A DNA stretch of 64,000 bases from Nonlabens sp. YIK11 (GCF_001413925.1 NZ_LBMJ01000001.1:1321001-1385000); one strand, 5' to 3'. Positions 49,273 through 59,369 are shown, numbered from the stretch's first letter. Made by a program: numbers and translations. Notes: a model not told the origin generated them from the sequence alone.

Positions 49273-52200
49273 TTATTCCTTTTTTTCAGATATGTTCCTG
49301 CGATTGTCTTGAGTGTTGCGATCAATCAATTTGTTGAACGGGTCGATACCTACTTCTACCGGTTTCTCATTTACCTTGATTTTGAAATCATTATTGATGT
49401 CGGTTATCTTCAATTTTTGAAGGTACAGCACTTTAGGCTGATCGTTTTCTTCATCATTCTCGCCAAAGACGCCAACCTCTATGTAATCTGCCAGCGGTAG
49501 AGATTCCAGAGCTTTTTTCTTACCTTCTGGAGTGAATGTGATGCTGTCGTTCATCTCGTTTTTGTAACGCAGTTTTCCTTTGGCATTGCTTCTCGCTTTT
49601 ATCACTTGTGCATTGATGTCCACCTCATAGGTACCATCGGCAAGTTGTATGTAGCTACCATCATTTATCTGATTGTCATAGAGCGTGATGGTTTCAAACA
49701 TGTCCTTAATCAAATATTGAAGGCTGTCTGGTGTCGCTGCTCTTATATCATCGACAAATTCTGTAGCGGTAGGATAAGGAGCTCCTTTGAATTGGTACTT
49801 TTCTGCAAAACGCTTTGCCACGTTATTAAAGTTCTTCTCACCTATATAATCACTAATTGCATAAAGAATAAGCGATCCCTTTTGATAGTGAATGTATTGC
49901 TGGTTCTCGTTGTACATCAAAGGATTCTCACCTATGCTTTCTGTTGTTCTTCCCAGTAGATAGCCGTCCATGGCATCTTTTAAGAAATTGCGCATCTGGT
50001 ATTTTCCATTGGTCTTTTCAAGAACCTTGAGCGAACTATATTCTGACATACTTTCTGATAGGAGTGTGGCACCTTTTGCATTAGCTCCTATTACTTGATG
50101 CGCCCACCACTGGTGTGCAAGCTCATGAGCCGTGATGCTAAATGGATAATCTACATTGTCATTGGACTCATCATCTACATCTGCAATAAATCCTATCGCC
50201 TCGCTAAATGGGATCGTATTGGGGAATGCCTGCGCAAAACCGCCACCAGTTCTAGGGAACTCGATAATGCGAGCTTGTCTATGCTGGTAAGGCGTATAAT
50301 TATCATTATAATAATCCAGTCCTTTCTTGAGACCCTTCATCATCCTGTCGATGTTGTAGTCATGCTGTGGATGATAATAAATCTCAAGCGCCACACCTTT
50401 ATGGTTGTCCTTGAGCACCGCATAGCGACCACTCAAGAATGCATAGAAGTTCAGCATTTTGGAATCCATCTTATAGTGGAAGTATCTGCGCCCATCTTCT
50501 TCCCATTCCTTGATCAAATATCCAGGCGCTATCGCGATCTGGTCAGGTGACGTGCTCACGGTCGCCTCAAAATCAATCCAGTGAGCATTAGGTCCTAGAT
50601 AGTTACGATCTCTAGCGCCAGGAGCTTCTGGAGCTGGTAGACGATCCTTAGGCGGTAGGTTATATTTTTCACGCACTTGAGTGTTGCGTATTTCAACTTG
50701 CTCGTTGTAACCTATCGCGGGAAAAATTCCGTTATTGATGAATGTACCATTATCCAAAACCGGTGAATTGTTCTTGAGTAAGGTATTGGGTTCATTTTCT
50801 GTAGTAAATGAAAATTGAAGTGTATCACCTGGCATGAGTGGCGATTCAAATTGATACATGCGATAGTCATAATCCTCGTTGTCATAAACAATTTCGCTGT
50901 TGCGATCCATTTCGATCGTTGTGGGACGATCAGGATAATTCACGTGCAGGGTATCAATGGGATACTGCGTCTGATTGACCATGGTATACGTAGCGCCAGC
51001 CTTGAAATCTCTGGTTTCTGGATAGATATCCATATAAGTGTTGATGGCGACCGTAATAGGTTGCGGCACGCCAGCAAACTTGCCCAACTCTTTTTCAAAG
51101 TTGACCTGTAGCTCTTCACGTTCCTTGCCTGTCATTTGCTCATCCAGGACATTGTTGAGGTACCACAAATAGCCACCTATACCTAGAAATACGATTAATG
51201 AAACTGCGATGGTTGCAGTAGTGGTTGTTGTGGTTCTCGCTTTCGCGAAAGCGAATCTCTCCTTCATACTGCTTCCCATGCCACGACGGTAAAACAAGAC
51301 GGCCAGTGTAAATAAGGCTATTCCCAAAGCAATCCAATACATGCGATACGTGTAGAAACTAGGTAGTCCAACACCATAACCGTTCATGTCGCTAGGCGAT
51401 GGAGAACTGCCACCTTGATTAAAGATGAATTGTCCCTGCTCAACGCCTATCGCACTCATTAATAGTGGTACGCCTACCGCAAAAACTAATAAGGTCAATA
51501 ATCCCAGCCATTTGTTTTTGATCAATGTGTGAACCAATAGGGTAAGTAGGATCCATGGGATGAAATTCCAGGAATTGATGACGTATAAGTCAAAAAGGTA
51601 TAGCGGTATCTCAAAATCAAAGAAGCCGTTGTAACCTTGGATGATCATACCGCTTATCATGACTATTAGCAATAAGGTCAATGTCATGAGGAATAACGCG
51701 ATAAACTTGGATATCAGGATGGTCCAGTTTTGTGTAGGTGTCGCATCAATCATTTGCTTAAGATGTGACGAGTTGGCTCTATCCATAATCAAACCACCAT
51801 AGAGAAAAATCAACAAGTAGATGAATATGGTGAAGAGTCCCGTGACGATGCTGAGCATTAACCAGGTTTTAGGCAGGATACCTGTACCATAAATCTCTCC
51901 AGACACGAGCATGGTCACCAGGGAAAATGCAAATGCGATGACGACAATAATGATAAAGGGCCAACCGGTCACGATATATTTCAAGTCTGATTTTGCCAGA
52001 ACCCAAGCTGTTTTGAGCTGTCCCATAAAAGAAAAGTCTGCAGTGACTTTAGGCATCTTAATGGACTGAATGGTTCCAAAATTGCGCTTGACGGCACGTT
52101 GGGCTTTTTTAGGCTTTAGCCTTAGACTGGTTGGATTTTGTGAAAAATTAAAACCAAATAGAACCGCAAAGAAAATGATGAGTGAGATACCCAACCATAA

Positions 52201-52944
52201 CAAACGATTATATAATAAAGTGCCTTCTACCGGTATGAGTTGATTGCTTTGCTCTTCTGGAGACCAATATCTTATTTGGATGTAGGTAGCGGCATCACCA
52301 GTAGGTTCCAGCAATTCTACCCAGTAGGTATCATCCATGGATTGTAGGCTCGAACTTGCCGTTAGCTGCAGAATAATCATTACCAACACAAACATGAAGC
52401 CTATGTTGATGTTGCGTAAGAAGGCTGTAATGGAAAATACAATAATCCCGTAGAAAAATACATTAGGAATGATGTACAACAGGAATGGTTGCAAATAATT
52501 CATGATCTCAAAAGGACCTACCAATGCTTCATTAGCACCTGGCAGATAGAAACCTAACGTGGTACCTAAGACGCTGGCGAAGATGACTAACAAAGTGATC
52601 GTCATTCCAGCGCTGAATTTTGCGACCAGATAGGTAAACTTAGTTAGCGGATATGAATACAGGACATTGTGCATGTTATTGTCAAAATCACGCTGTATGG
52701 TGCCGCCCATGACGGAAGGAATCAATAGGTAGGTGAGCAACGCAAAAAAACCAAGCATGCTATAAATTCCCACCGCACTGTTGAGTTCGATGGATGAGGT
52801 TACCGTCACATTATCGCTGTCAAATACACCTACAGCGATAGCAGATAATAACATTGCGAGTATGAATAGGGCACCTGCGTAGATATAAAACAATGGTTTT
52901 TTGAACCAGGTTTTTATCTCGTGTGTATAAATAGTTGTAAACAT
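49273..52944 (-). CDS. ABC-2 permease fused to M1-family aminopeptidase
   Basis: A 1223-residue fusion. The first 580 residues are an ABC-2-type permease with about twelve membrane helices in two halves, beginning MFTTIYTHEIKTWFKKPLFYIYAG. The C-terminal half is an M1 metallopeptidase facing outward: the zinc motif HELAHQWW is near residue 938, with the third ligand Glu in LLSESMSEYSSL some 19 residues later. The usual GxMEN substrate motif is replaced by GGGFAQAFPNTIPFSE. The ATPase gene lies three bases upstream in the operon. It may couple export or envelope signalling to peptide cleavage; the substrate is unknown. A palindrome copy encodes AFAKA in the linker region. Confidence 0.9.
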   Translation of the reverse strand: MFTTIYTHEIKTWFKKPLFYIYAGALFILAMLLSAIAVGVFDSDNVTVTSSIELNSAVGIYSMLGFFALLTYLLIPSVMGGTIQRDFDNNMHNVLYSYPLTKFTYLVAKFSAGMTITLLVIFASVLGTTLGFYLPGANEALVGPFEIMNYLQPFLLYIIPNVFFYGIIVFSITAFLRNINIGFMFVLVMIILQLTASSSLQSMDDTYWVELLEPTGDAATYIQIRYWSPEEQSNQLIPVEGTLLYNRLLWLGISLIIFFAVLFGFNFSQNPTSLRLKPKKAQRAVKRNFGTIQSIKMPKVTADFSFMGQLKTAWVLAKSDLKYIVTGWPFIIIVVIAFAFSLVTMLVSGEIYGTGILPKTWLMLSIVTGLFTIFIYLLIFLYGGLIMDRANSSHLKQMIDATPTQNWTILISKFIALFLMTLTLLLIVMISGMIIQGYNGFFDFEIPLYLFDLYVINSWNFIPWILLTLLVHTLIKNKWLGLLTLLVFAVGVPLLMSAIGVEQGQFIFNQGGSSPSPSDMNGYGVGLPSFYTYRMYWIALGIALFTLAVLFYRRGMGSSMKERFAFAKARTTTTTTATIAVSLIVFLGIGGYLWYLNNVLDEQMTGKEREELQVNFEKELGKFAGVPQPITVAINTYMDIYPETRDFKAGATYTMVNQTQYPIDTLHVNYPDRPTTIEMDRNSEIVYDNEDYDYRMYQFESPLMPGDTLQFSFTTENEPNTLLKNNSPVLDNGTFINNGIFPAIGYNEQVEIRNTQVREKYNLPPKDRLPAPEAPGARDRNYLGPNAHWIDFEATVSTSPDQIAIAPGYLIKEWEEDGRRYFHYKMDSKMLNFYAFLSGRYAVLKDNHKGVALEIYYHPQHDYNIDRMMKGLKKGLDYYNDNYTPYQHRQARIIEFPRTGGGFAQAFPNTIPFSEAIGFIADVDDESNDNVDYPFSITAHELAHQWWAHQVIGANAKGATLLSESMSEYSSLKVLEKTNGKYQMRNFLKDAMDGYLLGRTTESIGENPLMYNENQQYIHYQKGSLILYAISDYIGEKNFNNVAKRFAEKYQFKGAPYPTATEFVDDIRAATPDSLQYLIKDMFETITLYDNQINDGSYIQLADGTYEVDINAQVIKARSNAKGKLRYKNEMNDSITFTPEGKKKALESLPLADYIEVGVFGENDEENDQPKVLYLQKLKITDINNDFKIKVNEKPVEVGIDPFNKLIDRNTQDNRRNISEKKE
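51237..51254. repeat. Palindromic element copy 11 (in M1 fusion gene)
   Basis: Perfect 18-bp palindrome TCGCTTTCGCGAAAGCGA. On the coding strand it is read as FAFAKAR, just before the last membrane helix ahead of the peptidase part. Confidence 0.95.
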
Positions 52945-52947
52945 CGA

Positions 52948-53847
52948 CTATAGGGTTTCAGGTTGCGCGACCAACTCGTCGTTGCTCAATGTGGTGAAAT
53001 AAACATCTTCCAATGTAGGAGCGCCAGCAATAAATTGATCGCTGGGTTGCGTTATGGCAAGCACCCGAACCTTAAGATTGTTGTTCTCGTCAAAACTGGA
53101 GGAAATAACATTGTATTGTTTTTGAAGCTCCTCAATATTTTCTCGATCTACAACAGTGGTCCAAATCTTCCCTTGTAAACTTGCGACAAGCTCTTTAGGA
53201 GTTGCGTGAGCTAATATTTTACCGCCATTAAGGATTGCCATATCCGTGCAAAGCTCCTTGACATCATCCACGATGTGCGTTGAGAAAATTACAATGTGAT
53301 TGGTTCCTATCTCTCGCAGGACATTTAAGAAACGGTGTCTTTCTGCTGGGTCCAGACCTGCGGTAGGTTCATCTACAATGATAAGTTTAGGCTCATTGAG
53401 CAGTAATTGGGCAATACCAAAACGTTGCTTCATACCACCAGAATAACCTGCGACGTGCTTATGCTTGACATCACTTAGATTAGTTACCTGCAATGCTTTC
53501 TCTACAATAGCGTTGCGTTCTGATTTATTGGTGATGCCTTTAAGACTGGCGAAGTAATGCAAGAGATCCTCGGCACTCATTTTAGGATAGACACCAAACT
53601 CTTGAGGCAAATACCCCAATGTTTTGCGAAATTCAATTTTCTCTTCGAGAACGTTCAAGTCTTCTAGATGTATTTCTCCACTGTCAGGACTTTGCAAGGT
53701 CGCGATGGTACGCATTAAAGAGGATTTCCCGGCACCGTTGGGTCCCAGCAGGCCGAACATGCCGTTGTGTATATCTATAGTAACTCCATCCAGCGCCTTG
53801 ACGCCGTTGTTATATGTTTTGGAAACGTTTTTTAAACTTAGTATCAT
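52948..53847 (-). CDS. ABC transporter ATP-binding protein
   Basis: The ATPase partner of the permease-peptidase fusion, 299 residues. Walker A is GPNGAGKSS (residues 35-43), the signature is YSGGMKQR near 139, Walker B is LIIVDEPTAGLDP, and the switch His lies in IFSTHIVDD. The last 80 residues form a small C-terminal domain typical of ABC-2-type ATPases. It is the first gene of a two-gene operon; the next gene starts three bases later. Confidence 0.95.
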   Translation of the reverse strand: MILSLKNVSKTYNNGVKALDGVTIDIHNGMFGLLGPNGAGKSSLMRTIATLQSPDSGEIHLEDLNVLEEKIEFRKTLGYLPQEFGVYPKMSAEDLLHYFASLKGITNKSERNAIVEKALQVTNLSDVKHKHVAGYSGGMKQRFGIAQLLLNEPKLIIVDEPTAGLDPAERHRFLNVLREIGTNHIVIFSTHIVDDVKELCTDMAILNGGKILAHATPKELVASLQGKIWTTVVDRENIEELQKQYNVISSSFDENNNLKVRVLAITQPSDQFIAGAPTLEDVYFTTLSNDELVAQPETL

Positions 53848-54056
53848 TCCAGTCTTTTTAGTTTGCAGTTGGACTGCCCAAAGTACAAAACGTTACAGAA
53901 ATGTTAGGGAAATGGAGGTGAACCGCTCTCAGAAATTCTTAACTTTTAGAAGAACTGGTGTAGAAATTTACACAACCTCTGTTTAAGCGCTGTGCAAGTG
54001 ATGAACTCAAAATATCCTAGTATTGTAGCAGCTTTTGATTTAAAGAAGTCCTAACT

Positions 54057-55733
54057 GTGATTGTATTGCTGCTGTATTTTATTTTTTTAATTGGCGTCAC
54101 CGTACCCTGTGGATTGCTCATTCAAAAAATCATGAGAATCCAGGCGTTATCACTGCTCGATCTATTCTGGTTAGGCATAGCCCTTATTACCATCATGGCC
54201 GGCGTCTGGTGCTTGTTTCTGCCTTTGGATTTCAAGTTTGTGATCGTATTGATAAGTTCTGTTATTCTCACCATATGGGTGTGTCAGGACATGATTAAAT
54301 TGCAGTGTTCCAGCGCGAAGCAATTTATATCAACGATTACAACTAAGAACTTGGTTTGGGTCGTGATATGCACGGTATTGGTATTGGCAGCTGGAACGCT
54401 CTCTGGTTATGTACTGGATAACGACAGTTATTATTTGCAAACCATCCAATGGTTGGATACACATGGATTGGTTCCTGGAATTGCAAACTGGCATCTTTTT
54501 CTGGCGCAACAAAGTGGTTTTCATATTTTGGAGTCCGCCGTGAATTTGGAATTTTTAGATTTAGAATTTAATGATCTTGGACTTTTCATAACCCTTGTGA
54601 TGATTTTATGGTCCATACTTCCCAGCAGCATTGGGGAATCAGTTTTTCAAAAGGCCTATAGAAATTTGCTTGCTATTACATTCCCATTATTACTCTTATT
54701 GGGAACTGCTCCGTCGCCAGACGTTCCCGTCATTTTGTTGTCTTATTATGTGATATATAAATTCTTGTTTGGAGCTAGCGAGTGGACCAATGTGTTTATG
54801 ATGAGCGTGCTTACTGCTATGGCTTGCTATTTCAAGATTACATCTGTTTTACTGGGTATTTTCCCGTTGCTCATGATATTTAGGCTTAAAGAAGATCGAT
54901 GGCGATCTACGTTGCATTTCTGTGGATTAGGTCTCCTATTTGGCGGATTGTTTATGGCTAAAAACATTGTAGCAAGTGGCTACCCCTTATTTCCGTTGAC
55001 GTCTGTTTCTCTGGATGTCGACTGGCTAGTGCCTGAGGAAATGATTCGGTTTTATACGGATGCGACAGTCGCGCAAGCTTATGGAATTTCCTTTACAGAA
55101 TTGAATCAGGTGGATGGATGGCAGCGTTTTTTGCTCTGGATCCAGCAAGCTGGAATGGAAGGTTTGATGAATAAAGGGATTCTTTTAGTGGTCATCGCAA
55201 GTATTTGTGGAGCCTTTTTTTACAGGCATAAACCCAAAATCGTCACCGTGCTTTTGGTATTTGTGTCGTTTGCATTGATCATGGCGTTAAGTTCGCCGCA
55301 AGCGCGATTTTTTCTTCCTTTCTTGATTCCCGCAACCATGGTGTTGTTGCTTTCCACCTTAAGCATGGCAAGGAACTATAGTTTGGGAATTGCAAGGTTC
55401 GCGGTGATTTCTGGTGTCTCTATTTTGCTATTGCCATCCATCATTCGGCTATCAACAGATAATGAGCGCATGAAAAATGTACCTGAGTTTGAACTTGGCA
55501 ACTTGCTGTTTCCATCGCAAAGAAGTAGGTATAGTGACGCTTTCGCGAAAGCGAACATCAACAACATCCAGTACAACGATCCCACAGGTGATGATTTCTT
55601 TTATGGGACTTATGACGTGCCCTTGCCGGCAGCCCAGAAAGAATATCTGGATTATTTCAAAACCTATTACCAGGTCTCGCCAGAGTATCGTGGCGATACG
55701 CCAGCAGAAGGTTTTAGAGCAGTGAAAAACTAG
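54057..55733 (+). CDS. Polytopic membrane protein (LIC_10190-like)
   Basis: A 558-residue integral membrane protein with roughly twelve helices. I take GTG at 54057 as the start; no in-frame ATG precedes the first helix. Features resemble the LIC_10190 family and, more distantly, GT-C glycosyltransferases: an outside loop GYVLDNDSYYLQTIQWLDTHGLVPGIANWH with acidic residues after early helices, then a second loop SGYPLFPLTSVSLDVDWLVP. The C-terminal 90 residues are soluble. A role in envelope polysaccharide is possible but not shown. A palindrome copy encodes DAFAKAN in the soluble tail. Confidence 0.65.
   Translation: MIVLLLYFIFLIGVTVPCGLLIQKIMRIQALSLLDLFWLGIALITIMAGVWCLFLPLDFKFVIVLISSVILTIWVCQDMIKLQCSSAKQFISTITTKNLVWVVICTVLVLAAGTLSGYVLDNDSYYLQTIQWLDTHGLVPGIANWHLFLAQQSGFHILESAVNLEFLDLEFNDLGLFITLVMILWSILPSSIGESVFQKAYRNLLAITFPLLLLLGTAPSPDVPVILLSYYVIYKFLFGASEWTNVFMMSVLTAMACYFKITSVLLGIFPLLMIFRLKEDRWRSTLHFCGLGLLFGGLFMAKNIVASGYPLFPLTSVSLDVDWLVPEEMIRFYTDATVAQAYGISFTELNQVDGWQRFLLWIQQAGMEGLMNKGILLVVIASICGAFFYRHKPKIVTVLLVFVSFALIMALSSPQARFFLPFLIPATMVLLLSTLSMARNYSLGIARFAVISGVSILLLPSIIRLSTDNERMKNVPEFELGNLLFPSQRSRYSDAFAKANINNIQYNDPTGDDFFYGTYDVPLPAAQKEYLDYFKTYYQVSPEYRGDTPAEGFRAVKN
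55538..55553. repeat. Palindromic element copy 12 (in polytopic membrane protein gene)
   Basis: Perfect 16-bp palindrome CGCTTTCGCGAAAGCG, read as DAFAKAN. Confidence 0.95.
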
Positions 55734-56155
55734 AGGTCGTCCACGTAGGTGAAGCCTTGGTCGTTTTTGATATCCTGCAGCTTGTTGAAATATTTATGTA
55801 TGCTTTTGCGGTCGGCATTTATCTTGACAAAATAATTATCCATATAGACACTATATTCTTCTGACTGGCCTTTGTACAGTGTCAACTTGTAGAACGGGAT
55901 AGGTAGCGCATAGGTTTCCAACAAAGACCTGAATCTGAGTATTATCCCTTTTTCTCTTATTTCAATATTGCAGGTATTGGCATTGTTGTCCAGTACCATG
56001 AGGTTGTGGATCTGGATGCTGCAGCTGGTCATGATCAATTTGGGCGATCCGGAACCCTTGATTTTCCAGCGTTCTTTTAAAGTAAGCATATTGCCCACTT
56101 TTTCACGTATTTCTCTATCGATCTTTGGGTTGTTGTAGGAGACGTTGTACAGCAT
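55730..56155 (-). CDS. Hypothetical protein, PH-like small protein
   Basis: A 141-residue soluble protein I do not recognise by name. It has alternating strands (RWKIKGSGSPKLIMTSCSIQIHNLMVLDNN, EIREKGIILRFRSLL, PIPFYKLTLYKGQSEEYSVYMDNYFVKINAD) and a final helix (RKSIHKYFNKLQDI), a pattern compatible with a PH-like or GRAM-like fold, which is a guess. No signal peptide or membrane helix is seen. It ends convergently with the membrane protein gene (shared CTAG). A TAACTTTA box ends four bases before its ATG. Confidence 0.6.
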   Translation of the reverse strand: MLYNVSYNNPKIDREIREKVGNMLTLKERWKIKGSGSPKLIMTSCSIQIHNLMVLDNNANTCNIEIREKGIILRFRSLLETYALPIPFYKLTLYKGQSEEYSVYMDNYFVKINADRKSIHKYFNKLQDIKNDQGFTYVDDL

Positions 56156-56159
56156 AGCG

Positions 56160-56167
56160 TAAAGTTA
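56160..56167 (-). promoter_or_regulatory. -7-like promoter box of the hypothetical gene, four bases from the ATG
   Basis: The minus strand reads TAACTTTA-CGCT-ATG, one base off TAnnTTTG, with the four-base spacing. A TTG lies 23 bases further upstream, the same distance as at rlmB. Confidence 0.4.
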
Positions 56168-56208
56168 CAATCTTAGTCTGTGCCTAGGGACAAGCCTTTC
56201 ATAATAGT

Positions 56209-56216
56209 TATATTTG
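56209..56216 (+). promoter_or_regulatory. Candidate -7 promoter box of argS
   Basis: TATATTTG, a full TAnnTTTG match, 18 bases before the argS ATG at 56235. It supports the later ATG, because the earlier in-frame ATG-like start at 56214 would lie inside the box. No -33 box is evident. Confidence 0.45.
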
Positions 56217-56234
56217 TGCGTTTACAAATTACCT

Positions 56235-58019
56235 ATGACACTGCCGGAACAACTGGAAAAAAGTACGATTGAAATTGTTTATTCGCTGTTTGATGTAACG
56301 CTGGATAAAGTAGATATATCGCTCACCCGTAAAGATCAACAAGGCGATTATACCGTTATGGTTTTCCCTATGTTGCGCCATATCAAAGGCAATCCAGCGG
56401 TGATAGGTAAGCAGATAGGTGAACGCCTGCGAGTGGAAAGTGACCTGGTTTCTGATATTGAAGTGATTAAAGGTTTCCTTAACCTGACGCTTTCTTATAA
56501 AGCATTCCTCAAAGATTTTAATTCCATTTTACTGGATTCTAATTATGGCACCACGCCTGTGAATAGTGATGTACCTGGAATGATGGTAGAGTATAGCTCG
56601 CCTAACACCAATAAACCATTACACCTAGGACACATTAGAAATATAGTCCTGGGATATTCTACCGCATTGATCATAGAAGCTACAGGTAAGTACGTAGTCA
56701 AAACGCAAATCATCAATGATCGAGGCATCCACATTTGTAAGTCCATGCTGGCATGGCTCAAGTATGGTGAAGGAGTGACGCCAGAATCTGCCGGTGTCAA
56801 AGGAGATAAGCTGGTAGGTGACTTTTACGTAAAGTTTGATCAAGAATACAAGAAGGAAGTTGCTGCGTTGATACGCGAAGGTATTCCAGAAGAAGAAGCT
56901 AAAAAACGATCGCCGTCCATTCTTGAAGCGCAGGAAATGTTGCGTAAATGGGAAAATGGCGATGATGAGGTAGTACGATTATGGAAAATGATGAACGGCT
57001 GGGTTTATGCTGGCTTTGATACGACCTATCGCAGTCTAGGCGTCACTTTTGATAGTTTGTATTATGAAAGTGACACCTATCTATTAGGAAAGGATGTGAT
57101 TGCCCACGGACTTAACACCGGTGTATTCTATAGAAAGGAAGATGGATCGGTATGGATCGATCTGACTGACGATGGTCTGGATGAAAAAATTGTATTGCGT
57201 AGCGACGGTACTGCCGTCTATATGACGCAAGATATAGGTACCGCGATCCAGCGCGTACGTGACCATGATGTGGATGGGATGGTGTACACCGTTGGTAATG
57301 AGCAAGACTACCATTTCAAGGTGTTGTTCCTGATCATGAAAAAACTGGGCTATGAATGGGCAGATAACCTGTACCACTTAAGTTACGGAATGATCGAATT
57401 GCCGTCTGGTAAAATGAAATCCCGTGAAGGTACCGTTGTCGATGCTGACGATATGATTCAAGAGATGACCGATACCGCTCGCGAAATCGCCCAAGAGCAA
57501 GGCAAGTTGGAAGGTCTATCCAATGACGAGAAGGAAGAGTTGTACCATATGATAGGTTTGGGCGCCTTGAAATATTTCATGCTCAAGATTGATCCTAAAA
57601 AGAGCATGGTGTTTGACCCTAAGGAATCTGTAGATTTTCAGGGTAATACAGGTCCTTTTATCCAATATGCTCATGCTAGGATTCAGTCGATTCTTAAGAA
57701 GTCCAACTTTAATGATCACGCCCTACAGGCCGCTATAGATTTACCGCTCATTGAGAAAGATCTTGCGGTCATCAAGTTGATCCAGCAATATCCAGAAACA
57801 GTAGCTTCAGCAGCTCGCAATTATAGTCCGGCATTGATAGCCAACTATTTATTTGATTTGGTGAAGGAGTTCAATAGTTTTTATCAAAACGTGCCTAAGA
57901 TTGTTGAGGAAGAAAATGCCGACCTCAAACACTTTAGACTTTTGTTGTGCTACAAAACAGCTCGCATTATTAAGAGCGGTTGCGCCCTTCTAGGCATCCA
58001 GGTGCCAGATCAGATGTAA
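56235..58019 (+). CDS. argS: Arginyl-tRNA synthetase
   Basis: Charges tRNA-Arg. With the start at 56235 (MTLPEQLEKSTIEIV) it has 594 residues. The N-terminal Add-1 domain recognises the tRNA D-loop; the catalytic core has SSPNTNKPLHLGHIRN (HIGH motif as HLGH) and GKMKSREG at the KMSKS position; the C-terminal anticodon-binding DALR domain starts near IQYAHARIQSILKK. It is monocistronic as far as can be seen. Confidence 0.98.
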   Translation: MTLPEQLEKSTIEIVYSLFDVTLDKVDISLTRKDQQGDYTVMVFPMLRHIKGNPAVIGKQIGERLRVESDLVSDIEVIKGFLNLTLSYKAFLKDFNSILLDSNYGTTPVNSDVPGMMVEYSSPNTNKPLHLGHIRNIVLGYSTALIIEATGKYVVKTQIINDRGIHICKSMLAWLKYGEGVTPESAGVKGDKLVGDFYVKFDQEYKKEVAALIREGIPEEEAKKRSPSILEAQEMLRKWENGDDEVVRLWKMMNGWVYAGFDTTYRSLGVTFDSLYYESDTYLLGKDVIAHGLNTGVFYRKEDGSVWIDLTDDGLDEKIVLRSDGTAVYMTQDIGTAIQRVRDHDVDGMVYTVGNEQDYHFKVLFLIMKKLGYEWADNLYHLSYGMIELPSGKMKSREGTVVDADDMIQEMTDTAREIAQEQGKLEGLSNDEKEELYHMIGLGALKYFMLKIDPKKSMVFDPKESVDFQGNTGPFIQYAHARIQSILKKSNFNDHALQAAIDLPLIEKDLAVIKLIQQYPETVASAARNYSPALIANYLFDLVKEFNSFYQNVPKIVEEENADLKHFRLLLCYKTARIIKSGCALLGIQVPDQM

Positions 58020-58075
58020 GGCATCGATAGGCTTTTGGTTTTACTAGGTTATATTCACAATTCAATTTTCTGAAT

Positions 58076-59023
58076 TTGCAAATCACCCTTTACACACCAC
58101 AATTTAAAGACCAATGGGATCAATGCGTCCGCGAGTCTCATAGTGGTTGTTTCTTGCATGAGCGTGATTTTATGGAATATCACGCACATCGATTTGAAGA
58201 TCATAGCCTAATGTTTTTTGATAACGATACATTTGTTGCTTGTTTTCCCGCGCACATCATTGACAAGAGTTTGAAAAGCCATAAAGGTTTGACTTATGGG
58301 AGTTTTCTGATTTCAACTTATGCTTGCCAGGCAAGCGATCATCCAAAATTTTATCGGGCGCTAACAAAAGAATTAATCGATTATGCCAAAGCAGAGGATT
58401 TAGCAATATTAAACCTCAAGCTGCCACCACAGTATTATAATCCGAATTTTAATGCGGAATGGTTGACTCTCAAAAACAACAGTTTTGAAACGAGCCAGGA
58501 ATCTGTAGATCTAGTAGTGGATTTGACCCAAGAATGGCAACCTAGTCCCAAAAAAACGATTGGCTATCGCAACGGGAAGTTTGAAAAGTTGAGGTTGATG
58601 AAGGACGTTCATCTTAAAAATTTCTGGAGTGATTTATTAGAACCTCAATTAATGGCCAGACATCAAGCGAGACCGGTACACAGTATTGAGGAAATTGAAT
58701 TGCTGCAACAGTTGTTTCCTGATCAAATCCTACAATATGGCGTTGAGGTTGATGATATGTTAGTTGCTGGTATCACTTTGTTTGATTTTGGCAACATTCT
58801 TAAGATTCAATATGCCGCCGCAAATAAGCAAGGCTTTGAGCACAACGCGATGGACTTTTTATACCTAGAAATCATAAAGGAAGCTAAAGAGCAGAAGAAA
58901 GAATTCGTCGACTTGGGAACTGTCAATCATCCAGATGGCAGCGTCAATAAAGGCCTTAAGAGATTCAAACAGCAATTAGGCGCCACAACCACCTCAGTTT
59001 TTGAATTAACTTTAAGCTTATGA
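58076..59023 (+). CDS. FemAB/GNAT-like acyltransferase
   Basis: A 315-residue protein with the two-lobed GNAT fold of FemAB-type enzymes: TLYTPQFKDQWDQCVRESHSGCFLHERDFMEYH at the start and FDFGNILKIQYAAANKQGFEHNAMDFLYLEIIKEAKEQKKEFVDLGTVNHPDG near the end. The start is TTG at 58076; no ATG precedes the conserved N-terminus. Such proteins sit in surface-polysaccharide clusters of flavobacteria and may acylate a sugar. It overlaps the next gene by four bases, and the DegT and flippase genes follow. Confidence 0.75.
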   Translation: MQITLYTPQFKDQWDQCVRESHSGCFLHERDFMEYHAHRFEDHSLMFFDNDTFVACFPAHIIDKSLKSHKGLTYGSFLISTYACQASDHPKFYRALTKELIDYAKAEDLAILNLKLPPQYYNPNFNAEWLTLKNNSFETSQESVDLVVDLTQEWQPSPKKTIGYRNGKFEKLRLMKDVHLKNFWSDLLEPQLMARHQARPVHSIEEIELLQQLFPDQILQYGVEVDDMLVAGITLFDFGNILKIQYAAANKQGFEHNAMDFLYLEIIKEAKEQKKEFVDLGTVNHPDGSVNKGLKRFKQQLGATTTSVFELTLSL

Positions 59024-59319
59024 ATTTTTCCAAACGCAGTTTTCACTTCTCTGTATTTTCCATCATTCTAATGGTGGCCTTTCTCATTTTGTCCATGAGC
59101 AACAGGAATGGAAGTACTGCTTTGGATAGTGTGGTGGGCTATCTGATCACCCTATTTTTTGTAACGGTGATCATCGGTTTTGTACTGGCACTACTCAGCA
59201 TTAAGGAAAAGGCGAGTTTGAAAAAGCACATTGCTCTGGTGGTGAACATAGGCCTAGCGTTGTTACTCACCTACCACACGCTCCAAAATCTATCTAGCAT
59301 CTCACAGGCATTTTCCTAA
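59020..59319 (+). CDS. Small hypothetical membrane protein
   Basis: A 99-residue protein with three predicted membrane helices (FSVFSIILMVAFLILSM, VVGYLITLFFVTVIIGFVLALL and HIALVVNIGLALLLTYHTL) separated by short polar loops. It resembles no family I can name. It overlaps the FemAB-like gene by four bases, so it is translated from the same mRNA and may help the cluster's envelope function. Confidence 0.65.
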   Translation: MNFSKRSFHFSVFSIILMVAFLILSMSNRNGSTALDSVVGYLITLFFVTVIIGFVLALLSIKEKASLKKHIALVVNIGLALLLTYHTLQNLSSISQAFS

Positions 59320-59369
59320 ATACTTGATTACTTTTACGATAACCTAATCTAGAACCTATCGACTTTCAC

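Noticed and set aside
56214..56234. argS start at 56214
   Set aside because: The codon there is TTG, lies within the promoter box, and adds seven residues absent from typical ArgS; the ATG at 56235 fits.
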